From contig CAZJDV010000052.1 in NCBI GenBank assembly GCA_964544865.1, positions 1 through 17,806 on the forward strand: DNA of 17,806 bases. Reading direction: 5' to 3'. A program made the position numbers and the translations under genes. Every line of letters begins with the position of its first letter. The stretch's first letter is position 1. The notes below the pieces were generated by a model. That model searched no databases, was not told the DNA's origin, and worked only from the letters and a program-made list of their open reading frames with translations. The DNA is from CAZJDV01 sp964544865. GTDB taxonomy: Bacteria; Chloroflexota; Dehalococcoidia; Lucifugimonadales; CAJWER01. Shown one piece after another: positions 1 to 7,439 of the stretch.

Positions 1-191
1 GAGGGGATATGGCGCTGCGGAACACACATGTCGTCTCGTGTTCTGTGCGCGGTATTGTTGCCCCCCGCTTCTGCTAGGGTCGGGCGGTCGGCGCCGTTAC
101 AGCCTTCGAGTGGTCCTCCGATAGTTCGGGGGGCAATTAGGGTGGTACCACGAGATTCGACATCCCGTCCCTTTGCAGGACGGGTTTTTTT
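1..191 (+). promoter_or_regulatory. T-box riboswitch leader of the ilv-leu operon (5' end probably cut by window)
   Basis: The 14-base T-box consensus is present at 139-152 (AGGGTGGTACCACG). The expected flanking structures can be drawn. A stem III-like hairpin pairs 113-121 with 126-134 around loop TAGT. The antiterminator pairs GGG 140-142 with CCC 164-166 and CGA 151-153 with TCG 157-159, leaving TGGTACCA as the bulge that would pair with the acceptor end of an uncharged tRNA. The same CCC is the 5' arm of the terminator, so the two folds are mutually exclusive. Further upstream, 12-25 pairs with 38-50 (13 pairs, one bulge) and may be part of stem I. I cannot assign the specifier codon, because stem I may begin before base 1. 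By context the sensed tRNA should be Ile, Leu or Val. Known family role: transcription reads through when the cognate amino acid is scarce. Confidence 0.9.
164..191 (+). terminator. Intrinsic terminator of the T-box leader
   Basis: A perfect 7-bp stem (CCCGTCC 164-170 with GGACGGG 178-184), a 7-base loop and a run of seven T (185-191) form a textbook Rho-independent terminator. It sits upstream of ilvB and just downstream of the T-box sequence, so it is the regulated attenuator rather than the end of a preceding gene. Its 5' arm is shared with the antiterminator. Confidence 0.9.
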
Positions 192-237
192 ATGGGGCGA
201 ATTGACACTGTACCACATGGAGAGAGGCCAGACGGAA

Positions 238-1932
238 ATGAAACTCAACGGTTCACAAATGGTGTGCGAAAGCCTGATCCGAGAGGGCTCGAAGGTGATC
301 TTCGGCCTGCCGGGCGGGGCTATTTTGCCGCTTTATCAGACGCTACCCGAATACCCGCAGCTGCGCCATATCCTTGTCCGGCACGAGCAGGGCGCCGCCC
401 ACGCGGCCGACGGCTACGCTCGTATTACCGGCAGGCCGGGCGTGGCGTGGGCCACCTCCGGGCCTGGGGCCACGAACCTGGTCACCGGCATCGCCGCCGC
501 CCAGATGGACTCCGTGCCTATGGTCATCATTACCGGCCAGGTGGCAAGGGCATCCATAGGCAGTGACGCGTTCCAGGAGACCGATACGACGGGCATCACC
601 CTGCCCATCACCAAGCACAACTACCTGGTCATGGACCCGACGGACATACCGCGGACGATCAAGGAGGCCTTCCACATTGCCGGCACAGGCCGGCCGGGGC
701 CGGTACTTGTCGACATCCCCAAGGACGTTCTAACCGAGGAGGCGGAGTTCGAGTATCCCGACTCCGTGGACCTCCCTGGATACAGGCCCAACCTAAAGGG
801 GCATTCCAGCCAGATCAAGCGAGCGGCGGGACTGATCGAGCAGTCGCGGCGGCCCGTGATACTGGCGGGGCACGGCATCATCATCTCCGGCGCGTTCGAT
901 GAGGTGAGGGAGCTTGTGGAGAAAGCCCAGATACCGGTGATCACCACGCTCCTGGGAATCAGCTCCTTCCCGGACGACCACGTGCTGTGCGTCGGAATGC
1001 CCGGCATGCACGGCATGGCCTACGCCAGCCTGGCCATCGAGGAGGCGGACCTGCTCATAGCCCTGGGCATGCGTTTCGACGACCGGATAACGGGCAAGAC
1101 CAGCGCCTTCGCCCTGAACTCCAGGAAGATCCACGTAGACATCGATCCATCCGAGATCGGCAAGAACGTCAAGGTGGACGTGCCCATAGTGGGTGACCTG
1201 AAGACGGTGCTGAGGATGCTCAACAAGCAGGTCGATCCGTCCACTCGGGTGGAGTGGCTGCGGCGCATCGACGAGCTGAAGCGCGATCACCCCTCGATGA
1301 CGATTCGGCCGACGGACAAGCTGCTGCCCCAGTACATAATCAACCAGATCTCGGACGCGACGGACGGCAAGGCCATCATCGTCACAGGGGTGGGCCAGCA
1401 CCAGATGTGGGCGGCCCAGCACTACATGTTCACCGAGCCTCGCAGCCTGGTGACCTCCGGCGGCTCCGGGGCGATGGGCTTCGAGGTACCGGCGGCCATG
1501 GGCGCCCAAGTCGCGGCGCCCGGCAAGGTCGTGTGGTCGGTGGCCGGAGACGGTGGATTCCAGATGACCATGTCGGAGCTGGCGACGATGGTGGAGAACA
1601 AGATCCCGGTCAAGTTCGCCATCATGAATAACTCGTTCCTGGGGATGGTGCGGCAGTGGCAGGAGTTCTTCTACAAGAAGAGCTACGTGGCGACGCAGTA
1701 CTCTCACAACCCGGACTTCGTAAAACTGGCCGACGCCTTCGGCATGCTGGGCCTGAGGGTCACCGAAAAGACCCAGGTCAGAGCGGCGATCGAGGAGGCG
1801 ATGGGATACGACGGCCCGGCGCTCATCGACTTCGTCGTCGAGGAGGAAGAGAACGTCTACCCGATGATACCCGCCGGTCAAACGATCCACGACATGATCG
1901 AGGAGCCCGTGCACGAGGAGGCTCGCCGATGA
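238..1932 (+). CDS. ilvB: Acetolactate synthase, catalytic (large) subunit
   Basis: This thiamine-diphosphate enzyme condenses two pyruvates to acetolactate, or pyruvate with 2-oxobutyrate to acetohydroxybutyrate, the first committed step of branched-chain amino acid synthesis in the cytoplasm. The 564-aa chain has the normal family length. The catalytic glutamate is E50 in VRHEQGAAHAADGYAR. SGPGATN follows it, and the C-terminal ThDP/Mg motif runs from GDGGFQ to IMNNS. The start is placed at ATG 238 because homology begins there (MKLNGSQMV) and GGAGAGAGG lies at 219-227. The frame is also open upstream to base 28, but that stretch is the T-box leader and terminator. ATG 217 (MERGQTE) is a weaker alternative. 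The stop overlaps the ilvN start by four bases (ATGA), implying translational coupling. Expression is expected to follow the T-box. Confidence 0.97.
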   Translation: MKLNGSQMVCESLIREGSKVIFGLPGGAILPLYQTLPEYPQLRHILVRHEQGAAHAADGYARITGRPGVAWATSGPGATNLVTGIAAAQMDSVPMVIITGQVARASIGSDAFQETDTTGITLPITKHNYLVMDPTDIPRTIKEAFHIAGTGRPGPVLVDIPKDVLTEEAEFEYPDSVDLPGYRPNLKGHSSQIKRAAGLIEQSRRPVILAGHGIIISGAFDEVRELVEKAQIPVITTLLGISSFPDDHVLCVGMPGMHGMAYASLAIEEADLLIALGMRFDDRITGKTSAFALNSRKIHVDIDPSEIGKNVKVDVPIVGDLKTVLRMLNKQVDPSTRVEWLRRIDELKRDHPSMTIRPTDKLLPQYIINQISDATDGKAIIVTGVGQHQMWAAQHYMFTEPRSLVTSGGSGAMGFEVPAAMGAQVAAPGKVVWSVAGDGGFQMTMSELATMVENKIPVKFAIMNNSFLGMVRQWQEFFYKKSYVATQYSHNPDFVKLADAFGMLGLRVTEKTQVRAAIEEAMGYDGPALIDFVVEEEENVYPMIPAGQTIHDMIEEPVHEEARR

Positions 1933-2486
1933 CTATCAACGGCACAACCCCAAAGCACACCATCACCGCGTTGGTGCAGGACAGGCCGGGGGTCCTGAAC
2001 AGGGTCTCCAGCATGTTCCGGCGCCGCGGTTTCAACATCGCCAGCCTGGCGGTGGGCCATAGCGAGGACCCCGAGCTGTCTCGGATGACGTTCGTGGTGG
2101 AGGGCGACGATCGGGTGGTCGAGCAGGTGACCAAGCACCTGCACAAACTCATCGACGTCATCAAGGTTTCCGATATATCGGACCAGAACATCATCTCCAG
2201 GGAGCTGGCGCTGATCCGGGTCAAGGCCAACGTCCAGACGCGGAGCGAGATCATGCAGATCGTGGACATCTTCCGCGCAAACATCGTGGATGTGGCGGCC
2301 GAGTCACTTATCGTCGAGGTGAGCGGAGATGAGGCCAAGGTAGACTCGCTCCAGGAGCTCTTGAAAAGCTTTGGGGTCGTGGAGGTCATGCGAACGGGCA
2401 CCATCGCCCTGAATCGCGGCGCCGGAAGCAACACGGGCCGCGGCCAATCGCGCGCCAGCGACTGGGGCGAAGCGTCCTCTGTGTGA
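1929..2486 (+). CDS. ilvN: Acetolactate synthase, regulatory (small) subunit
   Basis: This 185-aa small subunit activates IlvB and confers feedback inhibition by branched-chain amino acids. An N-terminal ACT domain occupies about residues 9-85, with the typical VQDRPGVLNRVSSMFRRRGFNI and SLAVGHSEDPELSRMT segments. A second ACT-like regulatory half runs from about residue 90 (ELALIRVK) to 165, ending with FGVVEVMRTGTIAL as in IlvN/IlvH proteins. The last 20 residues are Gly/Ser/Arg-rich and look like an unstructured tail. The start codon is embedded in the ilvB stop (ATGA 1929-1932), so the two subunits should be made in coupled amounts. A 151-bp gap with a dispersed repeat separates it from ilvC. 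Confidence 0.96.
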   Translation: MTINGTTPKHTITALVQDRPGVLNRVSSMFRRRGFNIASLAVGHSEDPELSRMTFVVEGDDRVVEQVTKHLHKLIDVIKVSDISDQNIISRELALIRVKANVQTRSEIMQIVDIFRANIVDVAAESLIVEVSGDEAKVDSLQELLKSFGVVEVMRTGTIALNRGAGSNTGRGQSRASDWGEASSV

Positions 2487-2549
2487 TGATACCTCGACTG
2501 AGAAGAGGACGAAACGCCAGGCGGAGCGCCGCGGCAGCAGGCACTAAGC

Positions 2550-2608
2550 CCGTTCGTGGTGAGCCGGTCGAACCACACGAGACCCTTCGACAAGCTCAAG
2601 GCGAGCGG
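2550..2608 (+). repeat. Palindromic dispersed repeat, copy 1 (ilvN-ilvC gap)
   Basis: Two 23-base arms (2550-2572 and 2586-2608) are imperfect inverted repeats with 17 of 23 positions complementary, around a 13-base spacer, so the RNA would fold into a long interrupted hairpin. Bases 2582-2608 match 9984-10010 at 23 of 27 positions on the same strand, which shows that this is a repeated element rather than a chance palindrome. It sits inside the ilv operon between ilvN and ilvC and has no T-tract. It may stabilise or process the mRNA, or be a passive REP/MITE-like insertion. The rest of the gap holds only the ilvC ribosome binding site. Confidence 0.7.
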
Positions 2609-2637
2609 AAAAACCGATCATAGGGGAGAAGGCACGC

Positions 2638-3636
2638 ATGGTAAAGATGTACTACGAGAACGACGCCGACCTTTCGGTCCTCGAGGACAAGACCATAGCC
2701 ATCATAGGGTATGGCAGCCAGGGGCACGCCCACGCGCTTAACCTGAAAGAAAGCGGGCTCAACGTCATGGTGGGTCTGTACGAGGGCAGCAAGAGCAAGG
2801 AGAAGGCCGAGGCAGAGGGGCTGACGGTGAGCCTGGTATCCGACGCCGCGCGGGACTCCGATATCATAATGATGCTCATCCCGGACCACTCGCAGGCCGA
2901 GATCTATCGAGAGGCCGTGCTACCGCACCTGATGTCCGGCAAGACCCTGATGTTCGCCCACGGATTCAACATCCACTACGAGACCATCGTGCCGCCGGAT
3001 ACCGTGGACGTGTCCATGGTCGCGCCGAAAGCGCCGGGGCATCGGATGCGCGAGGTGTTCACCAAGGGCTCCGGGGTGCCGGGCCTGCTTGCCATCCACC
3101 AGGACGTATCGGGTAGTGCCCGCGAGACCGGCCTGGCCTACGCCCGTGGGGTCGGCTGCACGCGCGCCGGCGTGCTGGACACGACGTTCAAGGAAGAGAC
3201 CGAGACCGACCTATTCGGCGAGCAGACCGTCCTTTGCGGAGGTGTCACCGCCCTCATCAAGGCGGCGTTCGAGACGATGGTGGAGGCGGGCTATCAGCCG
3301 GAGTCCGCTTACTTCGAGTGCATGCACGAGCTCAAGCTCATCGTGGACCTTCTCTATCAAGGCGGAATGGAGTACATGCGCTACTCGATCAGCGACACCG
3401 CTGAATACGGTGACTACACCCGCGGCCCCGTCGTCATCGACGAGCACGTCAAGGAGAATATGAAGAGGGTGCTGGCCCAGGTCCAGGACGGCACTTTCGC
3501 CCGCGAGTGGATAGCGGAGAACGACGAGGGGCGTCCCCGGTTCGACCGACTGCGCCGCCAGAACGCCGAGCACCCAATCGAGTCCGTCGGCAAGGAGCTT
3601 CGCGGCATGATGTCGTTCCTAAAGGACGGGGACTAG
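2638..3636 (+). CDS. ilvC: Ketol-acid reductoisomerase, class I
   Basis: The enzyme converts acetolactate to 2,3-dihydroxyisovalerate by an Mg-dependent alkyl shift and NAD(P)H reduction. At 332 aa it is a short class I enzyme. The N-terminal Rossmann domain has the dinucleotide motif GYGSQGHAHALNL (residues 24-36). The cofactor-specificity loop follows the second strand at about residues 46-53 (GLYEGSKS). The C-terminal knotted helical domain begins near residue 183 and contains DLFGEQTVLCGG and the metal/substrate-binding segment ESAYFECMHELKLIVDL. The start at ATG 2638 is supported by AGGGGAGAAGG just upstream; a second in-frame Met at codon 4 is less well spaced. It lies 151 bp after ilvN and is presumably co-transcribed. 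The loop has Tyr-Glu where Arg-Glu is commonly seen, so NADPH versus NADH preference is open. Confidence 0.97.
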   Translation: MVKMYYENDADLSVLEDKTIAIIGYGSQGHAHALNLKESGLNVMVGLYEGSKSKEKAEAEGLTVSLVSDAARDSDIIMMLIPDHSQAEIYREAVLPHLMSGKTLMFAHGFNIHYETIVPPDTVDVSMVAPKAPGHRMREVFTKGSGVPGLLAIHQDVSGSARETGLAYARGVGCTRAGVLDTTFKEETETDLFGEQTVLCGGVTALIKAAFETMVEAGYQPESAYFECMHELKLIVDLLYQGGMEYMRYSISDTAEYGDYTRGPVVIDEHVKENMKRVLAQVQDGTFAREWIAENDEGRPRFDRLRRQNAEHPIESVGKELRGMMSFLKDGD

Positions 3637-3683
3637 CGTCATCGGCGCCGTCGATTCAGGAACGCGAAATTAGGGGCAATCCG

Positions 3684-3747
3684 GATGCACACAAGTGAGG
3701 TGCATCACGTAGTTCGCCATAAGTGGCGGGTCCTGGCCGGACCCGCG
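3684..3747 (+). promoter_or_regulatory. Two hairpins in the ilvC-leuA gap (candidate leader or processing element)
   Basis: The 180-base gap contains two clean hairpins. The first has a perfect 7-bp stem (3684-3690 with 3700-3706, loop 9). The second has a perfect 8-bp stem (GCGGGTCC 3727-3734 with GGACCCGC 3740-3747, loop TGGCC). Neither is followed by a T-run, so neither is a standard terminator. They could protect or process the mRNA, or form an attenuator-like leader for leuA together with the short reading frame that spans the first hairpin. I do not recognise a known RNA family. Confidence 0.4.
3685..3723 (+). other. Possible 12-codon leader micro-ORF before leuA
   Basis: ATG 3685 has an AGGGG sequence at 3672-3676, a spacing of 8, and encodes MHTSEVHHVVRH before TAA 3721. 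Four of twelve codons are His and three are Val; there is no Leu codon, which weakens a classical leucine attenuation model. The stop lies three bases before the second hairpin, a layout that would let a terminating or stalled ribosome affect folding. A frame this short can occur by chance. Confidence 0.2.
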
Positions 3748-3816
3748 GAAGCGCGTCCATGACCCAGCGGCCGATCGCCCTCCATTCACTATGGCTAGTG
3801 CAAGGAGACCATCATC

Positions 3817-5364
3817 ATGACTCAAGACAAGGTACTGATATTCGACACTACCTTGAGAGACGGCGAGCAGTCGGCTGGCATCGGACTGACCACTGCTGAA
3901 AAACTCGACATCGCCAGGCAACTCGAACGCCTGGGGGTGGACATCATCGAGGCCGGTTTCGCGGCCGCCTCTCCCGGCGACTTCGAGGCGGTGCAGACCA
4001 TCGCCAAAGAGGTCCGCGGGCCCATCATTGCCGCGCTGGCCCGCTGCCATCCCGGCGATGTCGACGCCGCCTGGGAGTCGCTGAAGGACGCAGAGAGGCC
4101 GCGCATCCACGTCTTCATATCCAGCTCTGACGTCCAGATCATGCACCAGCTCCGCAAGAACCCTGAGGAGGTGCTGGACATGGCAGTGGCCTCGGTGGAG
4201 AGGGCCAAAGGGTACTGCGACGATGTGGAGTTCTCGCCCATGGACGCAACCCGCACAGATCTGGACTACCTATACAGGCTGGTGGAGGCGGCGATAGACG
4301 CGGGCGCCACCACGATCAACATACCCGACACCGTCGGATACGCCCTGCCCTCGGAGTTCGCCGAGCGCATCCAGGGCGTCCGAGACAACGTGCCAAACAT
4401 CGACCGTGCGGTCCTCAGCGTCCACTGCCATAACGACCTGGGGAACGCGGCCGCGAACAGCGTTGCGGCGGTCCATGTGGGCGCGCGACAGGTCGAGGGG
4501 TGCATCAACGGCCTCGGCGAGCGCGCCGGGAACGCGTCTCTCGAAGAGGTCATCATGACCATCGAGACCCGGCAGGACCTGCTGGGCGTCGGCACCAACG
4601 TCGATACGCGGCAGATATACCGGACAAGCCGGCTGGTGAGCGACATCACCGGTTTCCCCGTCCAGCCCAACAAGGCAATCGTCGGCGCCAACGCCTTCCG
4701 CCATGCCTCCGGGATTCACCAGGACGGCATCCTCAAGGAGCGCACGACCTTCGAGATCATAGAGCCCCAGTCCGTCGGCTGGCCCAGTAGCACGCTGGTC
4801 CTGGGCAAGCTCAGCGGCCGCGCCGGCCTTCGGTCCCGCTTGGAAGAGCTGGGGTTCAGTCTCGACCAGGGGCAGCTCGACGCGGCTTTTGAAGCCTTCA
4901 AGGAGCTGGCTGATCGAAAGCGGGAGCTAACCGATGCCGACCTGGAGGCCCTGATGGCCAGCGAGCGGCGGACCAGGGCCGAGCCCTCGATATACGCGCT
5001 GGACCACATCCAGGTGACCTGCGGCGATCACGAGATCCCGACGGCTACGGTCAGGCTGACCGGCCCGGACGGCGCGGCGAAGACCGACGCCGCGACGGGC
5101 ACGGGGCCGGTCGACGCCGTGTACCAGGCCATCAACCGCATCATACAGGTCCCGAACCGCCTGACCGAGTTCCGCGTGGACGCCGTCACCGAGGGGATCG
5201 ACGCCATCGGGGACGTGACGATACGCATCGAGAAGGGCGGGCAGTACTACGTGGGCCGCGGCTCCGACCCAGACATCATCGTCGCCAGCGCCAAGGCGTA
5301 CATGAACGCCCTCAATCGCCTGCTGGCCCTAGAGCAGGCCGCGGGCGCGTCCCCAGACGCGTAG
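3817..5364 (+). CDS. leuA: 2-isopropylmalate synthase
   Basis: The enzyme condenses 2-oxoisovalerate with acetyl-CoA, committing carbon to leucine. The 515-aa length fits the full-length bacterial form. The N-terminal TIM barrel has DTTLRDGEQSAG (residues 10-21), FAAASPGDF, the metal-binding HCHND (203-207) and the GCINGLGERAGNASLEE loop. The FRHASGIHQDG segment marks the connector region. The C-terminal LeuA dimer/regulatory domain (about 390-505, including VTEGIDAIGDV and YVGRGSDPDII) is complete, so feedback inhibition by leucine is likely. This domain, with its family-typical motifs, makes LeuA a better call than homocitrate or citramalate synthase, although substrate choice in this superfamily cannot be fully settled by eye. 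The start at ATG 3817 has AAGGAG at 3802-3807. Confidence 0.93.
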   Translation: MTQDKVLIFDTTLRDGEQSAGIGLTTAEKLDIARQLERLGVDIIEAGFAAASPGDFEAVQTIAKEVRGPIIAALARCHPGDVDAAWESLKDAERPRIHVFISSSDVQIMHQLRKNPEEVLDMAVASVERAKGYCDDVEFSPMDATRTDLDYLYRLVEAAIDAGATTINIPDTVGYALPSEFAERIQGVRDNVPNIDRAVLSVHCHNDLGNAAANSVAAVHVGARQVEGCINGLGERAGNASLEEVIMTIETRQDLLGVGTNVDTRQIYRTSRLVSDITGFPVQPNKAIVGANAFRHASGIHQDGILKERTTFEIIEPQSVGWPSSTLVLGKLSGRAGLRSRLEELGFSLDQGQLDAAFEAFKELADRKRELTDADLEALMASERRTRAEPSIYALDHIQVTCGDHEIPTATVRLTGPDGAAKTDAATGTGPVDAVYQAINRIIQVPNRLTEFRVDAVTEGIDAIGDVTIRIEKGGQYYVGRGSDPDIIVASAKAYMNALNRLLALEQAAGASPDA

Positions 5365-5410
5365 GGGCGCATGGCCGTGCGCCCGAATGGGCGGTAAGGA
5401 AGACAACACT

Positions 5411-6838
5411 ATGCCACCCAAGACGATGTTCGAGAAGATATGGGACTCCCATGTGGTGCACGAGGCGCCTGGGGAGCCGTCACTGCTCTACGTGGACCTG
5501 CACCTGGTCCACGAGGTGACCTCGCCCCAGGCGTTCGACGGCCTGCGCATGGCCGGGCGAAGGGTGCGGCGCACCGATCTGACCGTGGCCACCGCAGATC
5601 ACAACACCCCCACGTGGGACCGGTCGCTGCCTATCACCGACGAGATAGCCAAGCAGCAGCTCAAGGCGCTCTCCCGCAACTGCGAGGAGTTCGGCATTAC
5701 CCTCTACGACATGCACAGCCCGCTCCAGGGGATCGTCCACGTCATCGCCCCGGAACAGGGCTATACGCAGCCTGGGATGGTCATTGTCTGCGGCGACAGC
5801 CATACGTCGACCCACGGCGCGTTCGGGGCGTTCGCCCTCGGCATCGGCACTTCCGAGGTGGAGCACGTCCTGGCGACCCAGACGCTGCGCCAGTCGAGTC
5901 CGCAGACTATGGAGGTCCGCGTCGACGGTCCGCTGCCCTACGGAGTGACGGCAAAAGACCTGATCCTGCGCGTCATCGCCGAGATCGGCGTGAGCGGTGC
6001 GGCCGGCTACGTGGTTGAGTACACCGGCGAGGCCTTCCGCTCTTTGTCGATGGAGGGGCGCATGACGGTGTGCAACATGACCATCGAGGGCGGGGGCCGC
6101 GCAGGGATGGTCGCCCCGGACGAGACGACGTTCGAGTATATACGCGGCCGCCCTCATGCCCCGCAGGGCGACGCATTCGATGCCGCCGTCGGTGCCTGGA
6201 AGCAGCTATCCACGGACCCGGACGCCCGGTTCGACCGCCTGGTGGAGATCGACGCCGGCGCCATCGAGCCGATGGTGTCGTGGGGGACCAATCCGGGCAT
6301 GGTGGTGCCGGTGACGGCGCGGGTACCGGACCCGGCGTCTTTCGAGAACGGCGGTGACAGGGAGGCGGCGGAGCGGGCGCTCGAGTACATGGCCCTGGAG
6401 CCCGACACGCCCGTGCAGGATATCGAGATCGACCGGGTATTCCTCGGCTCTTGTACGAACGGCCGCATCGAGGACCTTCGAAATGCCGCGGAGGTCGTCA
6501 AAGGCCGCAACGTGAGCGAGCGGGTCGGCGCCATGGTCGTGGCCGGTTCCTGGGCGATCAAACAACAGGCCGAGCAGGAGGGCCTCGACCGCATCTTCAA
6601 GGATGCGGGGTTCGACTGGCGCGAGGCGGGCTGCTCGATGTGCCTTGGGATGAATCCTGATATCCTGCAGCCCGGCGAGCGCTGCGCCTCCACGTCAAAC
6701 CGCAACTTCGAGGGGCGGCAAGGCAAGGGAGGCCGCACGCACCTGGTAAGCCCCGAGATGGCCGCAGCGGCTGCCATTGCCGGCCGGTTCGTGGATGTGA
6801 GAGAGTGGAGGCTGGGTGCCAGGGGACGAGAGAGATGA
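5411..6838 (+). CDS. leuC: 3-isopropylmalate dehydratase, large subunit
   Basis: With LeuD this forms the [4Fe-4S] isomerase that interconverts 2- and 3-isopropylmalate. The 475-aa aconitase-fold chain has DSHTSTHGAFGAFALGIGTS and the three cluster cysteines: C348 in GSCTNGR, and C408 and C411 in CSMCLGMN. The C-terminal STSNRNFEGRQGKGGRTH block is also present. The start is set at ATG 5411 (MPPKTMFEKIWDSH) because family homology begins there and AAGGAAG lies about 8 bases before it; an in-frame ATG at 5387 would add eight unconserved residues. Its stop overlaps the next start by four bases (ATGA 6835-6838), but that next gene is a broken toxin-antitoxin gene rather than leuD. leuD lies 2.0 kb downstream. 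Confidence 0.96.
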   Translation: MPPKTMFEKIWDSHVVHEAPGEPSLLYVDLHLVHEVTSPQAFDGLRMAGRRVRRTDLTVATADHNTPTWDRSLPITDEIAKQQLKALSRNCEEFGITLYDMHSPLQGIVHVIAPEQGYTQPGMVIVCGDSHTSTHGAFGAFALGIGTSEVEHVLATQTLRQSSPQTMEVRVDGPLPYGVTAKDLILRVIAEIGVSGAAGYVVEYTGEAFRSLSMEGRMTVCNMTIEGGGRAGMVAPDETTFEYIRGRPHAPQGDAFDAAVGAWKQLSTDPDARFDRLVEIDAGAIEPMVSWGTNPGMVVPVTARVPDPASFENGGDREAAERALEYMALEPDTPVQDIEIDRVFLGSCTNGRIEDLRNAAEVVKGRNVSERVGAMVVAGSWAIKQQAEQEGLDRIFKDAGFDWREAGCSMCLGMNPDILQPGERCASTSNRNFEGRQGKGGRTHLVSPEMAAAAAIAGRFVDVREWRLGARGRER

Positions 6839-7126
6839 GCGAAGATAGGATACAGCTTCAGGGGAAGGCCGCCGGGCAAGCGCGGGTTCTGCGGGAGCAT
6901 CTTCCCGAGCTCTGAGAGCGCTACGGGGTGAGTTCGCTCGGCATCTTCGGGTCGTACGTCCGCGGCGAGGAAGAAAGAGGACAGCGACCTGGATGTGCTG
7001 GTGGAGTTCAGCGGCACCATTGGCTTATTTGGCTTCGCCGGGCTCAACAATGACCTCTCCGACCTGCTTGGGATCAAGGTAGACCTCGTCATGAAGGGGG
7101 CTCTCAGACGCCGCATCGGAAAACGC
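6835..7126 (+). pseudogene. MNT-type nucleotidyltransferase (antitoxin of an MNT/HEPN pair), inactivated
   Basis: ATG 6835 overlaps the leuC stop. Translation gives 26 residues ending LREHLPEL, then TGA at 6913. Past the stop the same frame continues as ERYGVSSLGIFGSYVRGEE, the GS part of the nucleotidyltransferase active site. An extra base within about 6969-6977 then shifts the frame, and the DSDLDVLVEF half of the GSx(n)DxD motif appears in the next frame, followed by LNNDLSDLLGIKVDLV and ALRRRIGK, as in MntA-type minimal nucleotidyltransferases. So there is one nonsense change, probably CGA to TGA, and one single-base shift. The C-terminal end is missing at the junction with the HEPN remnant. 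In intact pairs this protein AMPylates and silences the HEPN RNase. It cannot be made here unless stop and shift are both bypassed. Confidence 0.85.
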
Positions 7127-7437
7127 AGCAGTTCGTCGATGGCATTGACTACGACGCGTTCGTCCAGGATGACAGGACCAACTTTGCCGTGATAAGGGCG
7201 ATAGAGATTGTCGGGGAAGCGACAAGGCATATTCCAAGCGAAGTTCGGACGCGATTTCCGGAGGTTCCCTGGCGCCGAATGGCGGGTATGAGGAATGTTC
7301 TGATTCATGACTATCCCTCAGTAGGACTCTGGGTCGTGTGGGACCCAGTTACTGTAGATATTCCTCAGGCGATACCGGTGCTGAGAAGCTGCCTGGAGGT
7401 CCTTCAGGCTGAGGAGATGGAAGAGTTGGGGAGGTAG
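7117..7437 (+). pseudogene. HEPN-domain toxin (HepT-like), N-terminus deleted
   Basis: The frame runs from about 7117 (RKTQQFVDGIDYDAFVQDD) through RTNFAVIRAIEIVGEATRHIP to RNVLIHDY and stops at TAG 7435. RNVLIHDY is the R-x4-H-x-Y motif of HepT RNases: Arg and His are catalytic, and the Tyr is the residue that the partner MNT protein AMPylates in characterised HepT/MntA pairs. The usual first helix, about 20 residues with the start codon, is absent. The frame is joined to the tail of the MNT gene, as if about 100 bases were lost at a CGGAAAACGC microhomology near 7117-7126. GTG 7189 could start an 82-aa product that keeps the motif but lacks most of helix 1. This is most likely a dead remnant. 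Confidence 0.8.
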
Positions 7438-7439
7438 TA

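Noticed and set aside
202..207. TTGACA just after the T-box terminator, as a promoter for ilvB
   Set aside because: There is no -10-like sequence at 16-18 bases; the position after the attenuator and the presence of the T-box argue for a promoter upstream of the window.
793..1914. Long open frame antisense to ilvB, about 370 codons
   Set aside because: It is His/Arg/Asp-rich with no domain signal, and ilvB on the + strand is certain. It is the usual shadow of a GC-rich gene.
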